DNA of 64,000 nucleotides from Pseudomonadota bacterium (GTDB lineage: Bacteria > Pseudomonadota > Gammaproteobacteria > Burkholderiales > JABEVD01). Under the pieces are notes generated by a model. The model was not told where the DNA came from and ran no database searches. It saw nothing but the letters and a program-made list of their open reading frames with translations. Both the position numbers and the translations under genes were made by a program. Where the stretch lies: NCBI GenBank assembly GCA_021806605.1, contig JAJZQY010000001.1:142937-206936 (forward strand). The letters run 5' to 3'. Shown here in pieces: positions 28,263-37,143 of this stretch (position 1 is its first letter; each line of letters begins with the position of its first letter).

Positions 28263-29294
28263 TCAGGACAAGCTAAATTTCCTTATGCGGTTAAGCCACC
28301 CATTAGGACGAATTCGCAAGGTGCCCAGCACCCAGAGTTTAAGTTTTATTTTTAATCCTGGCCCCGTTCCAAAATTTGAATTCAACCTGCTCCATCTTGC
28401 AACGATATCCTCGCAGTCTGCCGCCGCTCTCAGGTAAAGCCGCACGGCATGATTGAATATTAATTCTCGCGCCTCTCCCTGATGACGTCGCAGCAACTCT
28501 GTAAATGTCCAATCCACGCTATCCATGTCAGATTTGCAGGGCGATGGCTGATCTATTTTAGAAATCTCGTCAATCCCGTTTTTGTCCAGCCCCATCAGAT
28601 CGAAAACGTATTCCCAGTATCGGCGCCGAATTTGCTGCGTAAGAATGTACTGTTGTCCAGAAAAATGTTCTGAAATTTGTGAGCCATGCCGCCGATACAA
28701 CAGTAACACTTGGGGTATATTGGTCATTTCCCAGCCCGCATGCACGGCTCTTTCCCACAAATCGTAATCTTCAGCCTTTTCCCACGCACTGTCATAGCCC
28801 AGCTGCTTTATCAAGGCAGCTTTCATCATCACCGTCGGATTCGCGAATGAAGAACCAAACAACAATCCCATCTTGATCGCCTGATCGGTTTTGGGATATT
28901 TGACTATGCCCTTTTCCGCTGAACCCCAATACCTTATCCAGCCACCGCAAACATCCGCCCCTGTCAATGCCAGCCATTCCATTTGATATTCAAAACGGTA
29001 TGGCAACGCAATATCATCCGAATCCATGCGGGCAACCCATTCGCCGCGAGCTAGATCAATGCCCTGATTGACCGTCGCGACAATTCCTCTGTGTGGACAC
29101 GCAATCAGACGAATACGTTCATCGTGAGTTTGGTATGCCTGCAATATTGCAAGCGTATCGTCGGTCGACCCATCGTCCAGAATAATGAGTTCGAAATCGC
29201 GGAACGACTGTTTGAGGATGGATTCGACCGCCTCGCCGATATACGCCTCCCGGTTATAAACAGACATCACCACCGATATCTTTGGCTGACTCAT
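28263..29294 (-). CDS. Glycosyltransferase family 2 (GT-A)
   Basis: The 343-residue protein begins KISVVMSVYNREAYIGEAVE and contains LIILDDGSTDDTLAILQAYQ and the metal-binding DxD site WVARMDSDDIALPYRFEYQM. EKAEDYDLWERAVHAGW is the usual ED acceptor-base region. This is a canonical inverting GT2 enzyme. The ATG overlaps the preceding stop by four bases (ATGA). The C-terminal 100 residues are basic and of unknown role. Donor and acceptor are not determined. Confidence 0.93.
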   Translation of the reverse strand: MSQPKISVVMSVYNREAYIGEAVESILKQSFRDFELIILDDGSTDDTLAILQAYQTHDERIRLIACPHRGIVATVNQGIDLARGEWVARMDSDDIALPYRFEYQMEWLALTGADVCGGWIRYWGSAEKGIVKYPKTDQAIKMGLLFGSSFANPTVMMKAALIKQLGYDSAWEKAEDYDLWERAVHAGWEMTNIPQVLLLYRRHGSQISEHFSGQQYILTQQIRRRYWEYVFDLMGLDKNGIDEISKIDQPSPCKSDMDSVDWTFTELLRRHQGEARELIFNHAVRLYLRAAADCEDIVARWSRLNSNFGTGPGLKIKLKLWVLGTLRIRPNGWLNRIRKFSLS

Positions 29295-30403
29295 CTGCGC
29301 TCACTTCGCTCCACAAACGCCAACTCAATTTCCTGATGCGCCCCATTGTTATCGAATCCATATAACGCACCGTAATCTATCCGTAATCCGTTCTGCCACT
29401 TCTCAAGCAATACGTCCTGATGCAAGTCGCCATGCAGATTGGAATTGTCAGTCTGCACCTTGTTGCACGGAATATTGACCATACGGGACTTACGATAACA
29501 GACCCCCTTGCGATGCTTGAAAAAACTGATATATCCCTGCAAATTCCCTTCAAGCGTGTTGGGGGAATGGAATTCAGTATGCTTCGCAAGTGCGCGAATC
29601 TCAGCAGTTGAAAAAAGATGTCCATCCACAGAAAGGGGATATGCCCAATCATATCTGCCCTGCCGCCAATCCCAGTAGAGCAGGTCATCCCGATTCTCTT
29701 CGGTGATCGGCAAACCGCGTTCCGCTGTCAACTCGGCGGCATTGCGCAGACAAAAGAAGTCTGGGCAGGGCTGAGGTTGTTGCTGCGTGTAGCACTCGCT
29801 CAGGTTAGCACCCATGCGAAAACTTGGAATCACGGCGCGGGTGTCCAGTTGTACAAATTCATCGAGATCTAACCTTTCAACAAAGAGATCGTCGTCCACG
29901 AGAAAAAAGAGCTTTTCGGACTTGATTCCGTCCATAATGCCCAGCAATTGCGCCTTGAATGTTTCGCGCTTATCCTGCACAACTGCGTTTGCAATCACGA
30001 ATTGATACTCTTCTAGCACCTCGTCATAGGCCTTTCGATGCGGCAAGGTCGTTGCCCGATACAAGAGGTGAACTGGAGCGGGATTGCTCACATTCTTAAC
30101 ATATGAACCGAGTGCCGCATCCAACTGCAAGGCGCGATCCATTGAAAACATGACACACTCTGCTTTGCTGCTTTGCGCATTCGACACCGGCGTGCCAAGT
30201 GCGCGAATGACATCTTCAGCCACCTTCGCCTGTTGCGCCAGCAAATCCGCTTCCGGCAGTTTCATCAACTTAAGGTTGATGAAACTTAACAATGGGTTTG
30301 CCAATCCCATGAAGCAAGAAACAACTTTTTGTTTATGCGTAGACATAGCGGCTCTTAATTTTCTGGGGACACCATCCCAAATCATTATCCATTTTACTGG
30401 CAC
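29291..30403 (-). CDS. Putative GT-A-type glycosyltransferase of unknown family
   Basis: I do not recognise a named family with certainty. The 370-residue protein has a mixed alpha/beta character with KLFFLVDDDLFVERLDLDEF near its middle, which resembles the DxD metal site of GT-A transferases, and a late FHSPNTLEGNLQGYIS plus VNIPCNKVQ stretch. It lies between the GT2 gene and the DUF268-like gene with ATGA and TGA|GTG junctions, so it is certainly part of the operon. The GTG at 30403 directly follows the preceding stop and has AGGA at five bases; ATG codons at 30385 and 30346 are alternatives. It may transfer a sugar in polymer assembly. Confidence 0.6.
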   Translation of the reverse strand: MPVKWIMIWDGVPRKLRAAMSTHKQKVVSCFMGLANPLLSFINLKLMKLPEADLLAQQAKVAEDVIRALGTPVSNAQSSKAECVMFSMDRALQLDAALGSYVKNVSNPAPVHLLYRATTLPHRKAYDEVLEEYQFVIANAVVQDKRETFKAQLLGIMDGIKSEKLFFLVDDDLFVERLDLDEFVQLDTRAVIPSFRMGANLSECYTQQQPQPCPDFFCLRNAAELTAERGLPITEENRDDLLYWDWRQGRYDWAYPLSVDGHLFSTAEIRALAKHTEFHSPNTLEGNLQGYISFFKHRKGVCYRKSRMVNIPCNKVQTDNSNLHGDLHQDVLLEKWQNGLRIDYGALYGFDNNGAHQEIELAFVERSERR

Positions 30404-31192
30404 TCACTTCCTAAACCAGAAGCATCCGCACCCATAGCCTTGTTCATCGGCCAAATGCTGCGGTGCATTTCGGATCAGCCCGCCCTGATCCGGCGCTTCC
30501 GGAATCAGGGAAAACTCGACCAGATGCAGATCCGAGAAATAATCCATAATCTGGCTGTAGGAATAGATGCGGTGCGCATTGAACAGGGTGCGCGACGAAC
30601 CAACCGGAACAACGAACAGCAAATTCCCGCCATGAGCCAGTACGCGCTTCAATTCACCGATCGCCTTCAAATCCCCATCAGGGTCCAGTTGGTCTCCATA
30701 GCGACCCAACCCAATGTGTTCTATGACATGCATGCAGGAGAGCGAACTGATGCTTTCCCTTTCAAAAGGCAACGCGAGAAGGTTTGCAGTTCGAACCGAA
30801 AGCTGGCTCAGATTGAGTTCGGCGGGCCGGTAGTCATAAAAATCCATCGGGATAAAGGCAGAAACAATACTGCAGAAGTACAAACTCGACGAAATATCAA
30901 CATGACGACCCGGACTCGTCTGAACGAGAACACGCGCTGCCCAGGCCGTATGAAACACATAATGGCGATCAAACCCCGTTTTTTCTGTTCTATCCCATAA
31001 GCAGACATGTCGATCTTTCCAAAACACGGGGCGAGAAGTGCGGGCTGACAGCTTGCGAAATACCAAAAAATCGCCCAAGACTCCCAGATAAAGACGTAGC
31101 GAAAGAATGGCTCGGCAGCTCCCCGGAATCAAAGGAAGGCGCTTCAGAATGCGTACAGGGTCAAACTTCCTGTCCCTCATGATCTCATGCAT
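30404..31192 (-). CDS. DUF268-type protein, putative methyltransferase fold
   Basis: The 262-residue protein matches the DUF268 pattern: HVDISSSLYFCSIVSAFIP, DYRPAELNLSQLSVRTANL, SCMHVIEHIGLGRYGDQLDP, and ELKRVLAHGGNLLFVVPVG. The arrangement (glycine-poor motif I, then HVIEH and a GG before the LLFVVP strand) is that of class I SAM methyltransferases with a degenerate cofactor loop. Such proteins recur in capsule clusters. Substrate unknown. The start ATG overlaps the upstream gene by 8 bases; an ATG four codons later is possible. Confidence 0.7.
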   Translation of the reverse strand: MHEIMRDRKFDPVRILKRLPLIPGSCRAILSLRLYLGVLGDFLVFRKLSARTSRPVFWKDRHVCLWDRTEKTGFDRHYVFHTAWAARVLVQTSPGRHVDISSSLYFCSIVSAFIPMDFYDYRPAELNLSQLSVRTANLLALPFERESISSLSCMHVIEHIGLGRYGDQLDPDGDLKAIGELKRVLAHGGNLLFVVPVGSSRTLFNAHRIYSYSQIMDYFSDLHLVEFSLIPEAPDQGGLIRNAPQHLADEQGYGCGCFWFRK

Positions 31193-32006
31193 CCGGCAAT
31201 AGGTTCCTTGAATAGGATTCGATGAGATGGCGGTACTTGCTAATGAATTCTTTATTCAGGGTATTTCTGAATAACACAACATGATCCGAAAAATCCCGGG
31301 TCAAAAGCACGTCGGTCACGACATCTTCGAAAACCATCTTAAACAAGAGACTGATGTTGCGCTCGTCAAATACATGAAAATGCATATAGGGATAAGCGAC
31401 AGGATATATCTCGTGAAATTTTCGCTGCCATCCATGTTTCTCGATTGCCGACTGTATATAGTCTTGGTTGTGGCTCATATCCGATTCGTCGACCTTATTC
31501 TCGAAATCTGCAACCAGATGCTCAAGTGAGGTTGGCTCGCGGTGCACATCAAATGTGTACTTGTAATGCGGGATCGCGTGATACTGGTATCCGCCTTCGC
31601 GAACGACAAGATGGAAATTCAAGAGCAACAGGATCGGATTGGGTGAATGTTCGATCATGTTTGACGATATGGCAGCGTCGAATCGTCCAGCCAATGATGG
31701 AACCTCATATGCCCTGTGCATATCCAGCAGACGCGTTTTCCTGTCCCGGGGCTCTGCATATCCGCGAAGCAGGAATCTGCTCTCCTGGGCAAAATACCTC
31801 CGGGCAGCTTTGATCACTTCCATGGGCGTTCTCGCTCCATCCATGCTTCTGACGATGCCATAGCCCCCGTTTTCAAGATTGAAATCTTCGACAATGCAAC
31901 GCTTGTAATCTAATAGCTGATTGACGTTCCCGCCGACTCTCGCCACCTTCCCGACAATGTGGCGCTTTATTTTCTCCTCGATACCCGAATTCAATAACAA
32001 GCTCAT
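31185..32006 (-). CDS. Methyltransferase-like protein of a polysaccharide cluster
   Basis: The 273-residue protein lacks a clear glycine-rich SAM loop, but FDAAISSNMIEHSPNPILLL and FHLVVREGGYQYHAIPHYKY correspond to the post-I and post-III segments of class I methyltransferases, and HREPTSLEHLVADF is found in relatives of this group. I infer a methyltransferase or methyltransferase-derived protein. The ATG overlaps the preceding stop as ATGA. Many aromatic and His residues near the C-terminus (YPYMHFHVFDERNISLLFK) are conserved-looking but of unknown role. Confidence 0.6.
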   Translation of the reverse strand: MSLLLNSGIEEKIKRHIVGKVARVGGNVNQLLDYKRCIVEDFNLENGGYGIVRSMDGARTPMEVIKAARRYFAQESRFLLRGYAEPRDRKTRLLDMHRAYEVPSLAGRFDAAISSNMIEHSPNPILLLLNFHLVVREGGYQYHAIPHYKYTFDVHREPTSLEHLVADFENKVDESDMSHNQDYIQSAIEKHGWQRKFHEIYPVAYPYMHFHVFDERNISLLFKMVFEDVVTDVLLTRDFSDHVVLFRNTLNKEFISKYRHLIESYSRNLLPDA

Positions 32007-32698
32007 TTTTTCTCCGCTGCAACGCCAGAAGTCATCCTCGAAATTTGACCGGTTGCCCGAATGGCCGGGTCGCGCCCGCTTTTCGCCACGAAAATATCAT
32101 GCTCGACATGCCAATGCAGTTTGTTCTTTCTCGTCCAATCCACAAGGAAATTCAAATCCGGATAGTCGGCATATTCTGGAACCGAGGGATCAAAGCACCG
32201 AATGTCATCTATCAGAATAACAACCTCGTCGTAGCGGTCCAGATTGTCCTCGATACTTGCCAGTTCTTCGCGAATCGGACAGTCTGAGGGGCCTTGGTGA
32301 GTCGTCCCGCCAGAAAAGTGGCCGTCGAGCCAAAAATTCACCGTGCCGTTCAGAGTTGACAGCAGGCTCGGAAACACCTCCTCAGACAATCCACGTATAA
32401 CCTGAATGCGCGGATCGCCGAGAAAGCGCTTTTCTGCCTGCGCGAACAATGTGTTGTCCGGCTCGATGGTATAGACTTTCCTGGATTGGTTGGCCAAAAA
32501 CGCTGCAGTATCCCCCTTGAAAGTGCCAGTCTCCACCCAAACGGCATCCGGTATGCCAATGCGCAGCAGGACAGAACGTTTGACATGCACAGGGCTCGGG
32601 GCACCATATTGCCGTGCGACCCATTCGCGCTCCTCGTACTTGCGCCCCCTATAGGCCCTCATTCTGGCTCGCAGATTGGAAAATAGTCTATTGTCCAT
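32003..32698 (-). CDS. Class I SAM-dependent methyltransferase-type protein
   Basis: The start ATG at 32698 gives MDNRLFSNLRARMRAYRGRK; the open frame upstream of it lies inside the preceding gene and has no coding character. The 231-residue protein shows WVETGTFKGDTAAFLANQ (motif I-like), KVYTIEPDNTLFAQAEKRF (motif II), NFWLDGHFSGG and VVILIDDIRCFD. This order resembles TylF/FkbM-type enzymes where a DxD pair binds metal. It is probably another sugar methyltransferase, the sixth in the cluster in genome order. The gene begins six bases after the stop of the CgeB-like transferase gene. Confidence 0.7.
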   Translation of the reverse strand: MDNRLFSNLRARMRAYRGRKYEEREWVARQYGAPSPVHVKRSVLLRIGIPDAVWVETGTFKGDTAAFLANQSRKVYTIEPDNTLFAQAEKRFLGDPRIQVIRGLSEEVFPSLLSTLNGTVNFWLDGHFSGGTTHQGPSDCPIREELASIEDNLDRYDEVVILIDDIRCFDPSVPEYADYPDLNFLVDWTRKNKLHWHVEHDIFVAKSGRDPAIRATGQISRMTSGVAAEKK

Positions 32699-32703
32699 GT
32701 CGT

Positions 32704-33993
32704 TTATGAATCGAGTCCCATCAACTGCAGCATGAATGAATCTGCCCGGTGGAACGTGGTATGCCTGGAAAAAACTTCCATCTGGGCGTTTAGCGCTCTT
32801 TCTTGTCCTGCAGCCGGATCGTTGATGATCATTGCAAAATGTTCGGAGTATTGCTTCGGCGTGTCGGCGACAAACAACGCATCCGTACTGAACAACTGAT
32901 CCAGAAGCTTTGGATGATCCACGATCTGGGGAACTCCGCACGCAGCCAATTGATAGGTGCGTTCGTTGACTTCGCATGCCCAGTCGATTTGCTCTGGCAA
33001 GTGCACGTTCAATCCGACTTTGGCGCGGGCATAGATGTACCTGTCCCTGTCTCTGTTGAATTGAAACAGGGGGGCATGCCTCCAGCCAGGGCCATCGATG
33101 AAACCGAAACTCCTCCTGACCAGATCCTTCATGAACAGCTCATGCTCTTTCTTCCTGGATGCAAGCAATGCAAAATCGATATCGCGATCAATCCCCGCTA
33201 CCGGATAGTAATGCAGAATGTTTGCACCAAACGGAATATGCAATAGTTTGTAGCCTGAATCAAAAAACAACCTGTACTCTTCTCGTTTGGTGACGTACGA
33301 TTCATCGCGGAAGCTGAAAAAGAAATCCACACCATGTGTTCTAGCCCAACGCAATCGATAGTCAAGCAGCGTATTGCCGTACTCGGCAAGCGAAGCTGTC
33401 AGTCCGATCTTCATCTGATTCGCTGCTCTGTACATGCTTACCGCTCCCCAGTCGATTCGCTCCAGGTAGTCGGCATGATCGCTTGACAGCAAAACGGTCG
33501 GCCTGAATTGATTGATCGCCTCCCCGGCATTGTCATTCCAGCCCAGGATGTGCGTTGGCACGCCCAAGAATCCCAGGCTTTCCGCGAGATTCGTGAACAA
33601 GGAGTAACCCGCCGGCGAAAAGGCCGGATCAGGAACGTGAATCATGATCCGCCAGGATGCTATGCCCGCATACCTGTTCCTGAAATCCTGTTCCACCTGC
33701 CTCTTTAACCTATGGCCCTGCCGCACCAGCGGATCGAACGATGTCGCATAGGCATCATCAGCTTCGTGAACCGCCCTGTTTTCCAGGGCCCGCTCAGCTT
33801 CGAAAAGAATTCTTCCATGATTCTTTCTTGTCAGGCCGTGAATGGTGCTATCGAATAGAAACTTTTCCCAGGACCGTTTCAACCCTGACGGCAAGAGGCG
33901 GATGCGCGAGGCCGCCCTCTGGATGTACTTGTCGGGCCTGTCCAAACCAGAAACCGGATCTGCGTTACCCGACGACTTTGCTTGCCAGAACAT
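32704..33993 (-). CDS. Glycosyltransferase family 1, CgeB-like
   Basis: The 429-residue protein has a C-terminal domain of the CgeB/glycosyltransferase 1_2 type: DIDFALLASRKKEHELFMKD, ARAKVGLNVHLPEQIDWACE and VNERTYQLAACGVPQIVDHP, the last being the ExxExxxxG region of GT-B enzymes. The N-terminal part (WRIMIHVPDPAFSPAGYSLF, HILGWNDNAG) is a degenerate Rossmann domain. The ATG at 33993 is chosen; a TTG seven codons upstream is possible. Either start lies within the 3' end of the ABC exporter gene (overlap 29-50 bases), which suggests coupled translation. Confidence 0.75.
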   Translation of the reverse strand: MFWQAKSSGNADPVSGLDRPDKYIQRAASRIRLLPSGLKRSWEKFLFDSTIHGLTRKNHGRILFEAERALENRAVHEADDAYATSFDPLVRQGHRLKRQVEQDFRNRYAGIASWRIMIHVPDPAFSPAGYSLFTNLAESLGFLGVPTHILGWNDNAGEAINQFRPTVLLSSDHADYLERIDWGAVSMYRAANQMKIGLTASLAEYGNTLLDYRLRWARTHGVDFFFSFRDESYVTKREEYRLFFDSGYKLLHIPFGANILHYYPVAGIDRDIDFALLASRKKEHELFMKDLVRRSFGFIDGPGWRHAPLFQFNRDRDRYIYARAKVGLNVHLPEQIDWACEVNERTYQLAACGVPQIVDHPKLLDQLFSTDALFVADTPKQYSEHFAMIINDPAAGQERALNAQMEVFSRHTTFHRADSFMLQLMGLDS

Positions 33994-35725
33994 GATATGA
34001 AGCGCCGCTTTCAATCACCCTACCCTGTTCCAGCCGATAAATACGGTCGCAATGCGTCACGGTTGAGAGGCGATGGGCCACAATCAGGATGGTCTTGCTG
34101 CCATGCAGGGCGCGTACGGACTGCATGACTTGATGCTCTGTGACAGCATCCAGGGAACTGGTGGCTTCATCCAGCACCAGCACTGCCGGGTCATGGTAGA
34201 GGGCCCGGGCAATTCCGATTCGCTGACGCTGTCCCCCAGAGAGCCTGATTCCACGCTCGCCGACGATGGTATCCAGTCCATCCGGCAAACTGGCCACGAA
34301 ATCTTCCAGCTGCGCCGCCCTGATTGCGCGCTGGATGGCCATATCGTCAATCCGCTCATTCGCCATACCAAAGGCTACATTCCGCCGCAGCGTATCATCG
34401 GTAAGGAAAATCGCCTGCGGGACATAACCGATCTGGCCCTGCCAGTTTCGCAAATTGTTTCGGATGTCCCGGTCATCCACACGCACCTCGCCAGCATCAG
34501 GGCCAAGCAGACCCAGCAATATATCCACCAATGTGCTCTTGCCCGCGCCACTGGTGCCAATGAAGCCTATGGATTCGCCACACCGGATTGCAAGGGAAAT
34601 GTCTTTAAGTGCGGGCTTCGAGCCGCTCGGATAGGTATAGCTGACCCGGTCCAGGCGGAGCCACGCACTGAAGGGTGGGGCTGTATTGGATGTGACCGTC
34701 ACTTTCTCCGGATGCGGAAGATTGACCTCCTCGTTCAGGAGATCAATGACAGGCAGTCCATAGCGTAGCGACTGGACCGCTCCCAAGACTCGATTGAATG
34801 AGGGCATGAGCCGGAAGGTGGCGACTGCAAACAGGCCCAATGTGGGCAATATGTCTTCAAGTGCGCCGCCCCGCATCAGCATGCTGATCACCAGAATGGC
34901 GAGGCCGCTGATTGCCAGCAGTTCCAGCCAAAGCCGGGGCAGTCGCTGGAGCGTCGCTTGCAACTGACCTGCATGAATGCTTTGCGCATTGTGATGGTGA
35001 AACTGCTCCAGGAAATCCGATTCCTTTCCCAGAAGCTTCACGTCCTTCACCCCACACAGCCCCTCCTGCAGGCGCTGTATGCACAATCCGTCATGATGCT
35101 GACGCGCCTTGCCCCATCGCGCGACGCGGCTCCTTGTGACTCTGTTGAATCCCCAGGCGGCCAGAGCCAATATGCTTACGGCTACCATCGTGCCGACCGG
35201 CTGAATTAAGACAAGCAGGCCACACAGCCCGAACAGTACCAAGGATTCAGCGATCAATGTGATGCCAGGAATGATTCCCATGGATGTGAACAAATTCACC
35301 TCGTTGATGGCATTGCGGATGAGATGCGCAGAGTTGCGCTGCAAATGAAACGCATAAGGCAGCCGCAAATAGGCAGCGAATAACCGCTCAGAAAGCTGGC
35401 CCTGCAACCCATAGGCAAATTGCATCTGCTTCCAGGCAAGGAAAGCCAGAAATAGCGCCTTGATGAGATAGACGCCTACCAGCAGCAACATGCCGTCGAT
35501 GACCAGGCTTCTCTGATCGGGGTGGCCCAATGCCTGGATTACCGGTCGAAGCGCAGGATAGTGACGCGCCAAGTCACCCTGGGTCAGCAGCGCAAGCGCT
35601 GGAATCACCAAACTCACCCCCAGCATTTCCAGCAGCATCCCGAGAACCATCAGGCACAGCAAAATCCACGCGCTGCGCTTTTCGGCAGTTGTGAGAATGT
35701 TCCATATTTTACGGAAGGTTGCCAT
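33965..35725 (-). CDS. ABC transporter with fused membrane and ATPase domains (MsbA/PglK-like exporter)
   Basis: A 586-residue half-transporter. Six TM helices lie in about 1-320 (for example AWILLCLMVLGMLLEMLGVS and LVLFGLCGLLVLIQPVGTMV). The C-terminal ATPase has FIGTSGAGKST (Walker A), [15 protein letters not shown] and VLVLDEATSSLD (Walker B), with H-loop AHRLSTV. The family includes MsbA and the lipid-linked oligosaccharide flippase PglK. The cluster contains no recognisable Wzx, so this protein is the best candidate to flip the undecaprenyl-linked repeat unit. The ATG at 35725 is used; a TTG eight codons upstream is less well placed. Confidence 0.88.
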   Translation of the reverse strand: MATFRKIWNILTTAEKRSAWILLCLMVLGMLLEMLGVSLVIPALALLTQGDLARHYPALRPVIQALGHPDQRSLVIDGMLLLVGVYLIKALFLAFLAWKQMQFAYGLQGQLSERLFAAYLRLPYAFHLQRNSAHLIRNAINEVNLFTSMGIIPGITLIAESLVLFGLCGLLVLIQPVGTMVAVSILALAAWGFNRVTRSRVARWGKARQHHDGLCIQRLQEGLCGVKDVKLLGKESDFLEQFHHHNAQSIHAGQLQATLQRLPRLWLELLAISGLAILVISMLMRGGALEDILPTLGLFAVATFRLMPSFNRVLGAVQSLRYGLPVIDLLNEEVNLPHPEKVTVTSNTAPPFSAWLRLDRVSYTYPSGSKPALKDISLAIRCGESIGFIGTSGAGKSTLVDILLGLLGPDAGEVRVDDRDIRNNLRNWQGQIGYVPQAIFLTDDTLRRNVAFGMANERIDDMAIQRAIRAAQLEDFVASLPDGLDTIVGERGIRLSGGQRQRIGIARALYHDPAVLVLDEATSSLDAVTEHQVMQSVRALHGSKTILIVAHRLSTVTHCDRIYRLEQGRVIESGASYHVLASKVVG

Positions 35726-35829
35726 ATCCCTAGGTCGCCCGAGGCTCAATCACAGCACAGAAATCGAACTTTCTCCGTCCAGAGAACAGATGCGATGCAG
35801 CATCGAACCGGATGCCATCAATCCCACAT

Positions 35830-36783
35830 TCAGGATAACATCGGCGATTCACTTGGCTTCCCCAATATGAAGGTATACCTGAAGCTTATCAATTCGGATT
35901 CAGAATAGTCAGACAACTCTGCACGAATTTCTGGCGTAAGAAATTTACTTCCAAGATCCGGCGTCTCGTTGATCTCCTCAAGAATATCAAAATAGCCACT
36001 CAGAACTTGTCGATATTCCTTCAGCCTGAGCTTGTTCTGATAATAATCGGCCTCGAATCTTTTTTTCCTAAGGTGCTCCCAGGGATCGGATCTACGCTGA
36101 ATGTTTTCATTGAGCAAATGAGGGTACCATTCCGTCAGCAATCCACCGGAAATTCCTGTATGAATGCCGATTCTGATCAGCGCAATACCATCCGGACGAA
36201 GCCATTCGGTCATTTTCCGAACCAGTTGCCTCATCTTCTCCATCGGGATATGCATAAAAACAAGATTCGAAAATATCAGATCGAAGCTTTCCTTCTCAAA
36301 GACAAATTCAGCAGCATCGCCAACCTTAAAGGCCGATTCATCAATTTTCATGCCGAATCCTTTGCTTTCAAGCAGGCGCGCAAGGGCGTTGCGTTCATAT
36401 TTGTCAAACAAAACACTCCTGACAAAGGATTTAACCAGCCTTCCAACCCCGTTCTTTTTATAGATTGAATAGAAATACTTTGTTCTGAAATGCAGGACAG
36501 GCTGATCCAGGTCTATACCAATGACGTCGCACCCCATGCTTTGCAAGGCAATCATCAGATGGGGATTTGCACCGAATCCTATTTCCAGGATTTGACAATC
36601 GCGGATGCGCTTTCTCGAGTATTGGGCAGTGATTGCATCTAACGATTCAACACGTTCAAATACCGATTTGATGGATTCATCCATTGCCGAGAAACTTTTC
36701 ATGCGCATTTTAAAAAGCATGAAATTTTCATGGAGCCACTCGCCCAAAGAGAGATGACTGTTAACTGTATTGGTGACCTTCAT
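35830..36783 (-). CDS. Class I SAM-dependent methyltransferase
   Basis: The 317-residue protein has motif I in CQILEIGFGANPHLMIALQS, motif II in VIGIDLDQPVLHFRTKYF, and FDLIFSNLVFMHIPMEKM followed by WLRPDGIALIRIGIHTGISG. An inserted region (about 108-160, basic and helical) separates motif II from motif III. The ATG overlaps the stop of the chimeric manC/fcl remnant by four bases, so it depends on the same transcript. It is the first intact gene of the cluster. A 104-base gap leads to the ABC exporter gene. The substrate is not known. Confidence 0.8.
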   Translation of the reverse strand: MKVTNTVNSHLSLGEWLHENFMLFKMRMKSFSAMDESIKSVFERVESLDAITAQYSRKRIRDCQILEIGFGANPHLMIALQSMGCDVIGIDLDQPVLHFRTKYFYSIYKKNGVGRLVKSFVRSVLFDKYERNALARLLESKGFGMKIDESAFKVGDAAEFVFEKESFDLIFSNLVFMHIPMEKMRQLVRKMTEWLRPDGIALIRIGIHTGISGGLLTEWYPHLLNENIQRRSDPWEHLRKKRFEADYYQNKLRLKEYRQVLSGYFDILEEINETPDLGSKFLTPEIRAELSDYSESELISFRYTFILGKPSESPMLS

Positions 36784-37088
36784 ATTCCAGTTCCATCATT
36801 CCGATCGCCCGCCCTAGACGCATAACAGCAACCAGCATGACGGCACTTTCCCATGAAATCCGCATAGGCAATCGCAAGTCCTTCGCGCAATCCGGTTTTC
36901 GCCTGCCATCCGAGAACATTCATTCGTCCCGTATCGAGTACCCCATCGATCGCCGAGGCTCTCAAGAAAGTCTTGCGGAGCAAGCTCTCCCCATCCGGAA
37001 GCTTCATGAATGGCTTAGGATGGGACGCCCGGGATATCGGCCATAAACGCGCCCCTGTCCCGGCTGAAAGAATAATTGGGATGACCAT
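36780..37088 (-). pseudogene. Chimeric remnant: manC 5' end fused to GDP-fucose synthase 3' end
   Basis: The frame from the ATG at 37088 begins VIPIILSAGTGARLWPISR and continues HPKPFMKLPDGESLLRKTF, which is the N-terminus of mannose-1-phosphate guanylyltransferase (ManC), including the GxGxRLWP nucleotide loop. After about residue 46 it switches to VLDTGRMNVLGWQAKTGL and REGLAIAYADFM, the C-terminus of GDP-L-fucose synthase (Fcl/WcaG). The reading frame is kept across the join near 36,950. The last 20 residues (CRHAGCCYASRAGD) match neither family. The simplest reading is a deletion between manC and fcl in an ancestral operon that removed gmd and the rest. The 102-residue product lacks both active sites. 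Its stop overlaps the next gene by ATGA, so it may persist as a translated leader. Confidence 0.8.
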
Positions 37089-37143
37089 GCCTCCAGCATA
37101 GTCAATGATTTCAGATTCGCCTGAAAAAAATGGGAGAAGTTCT

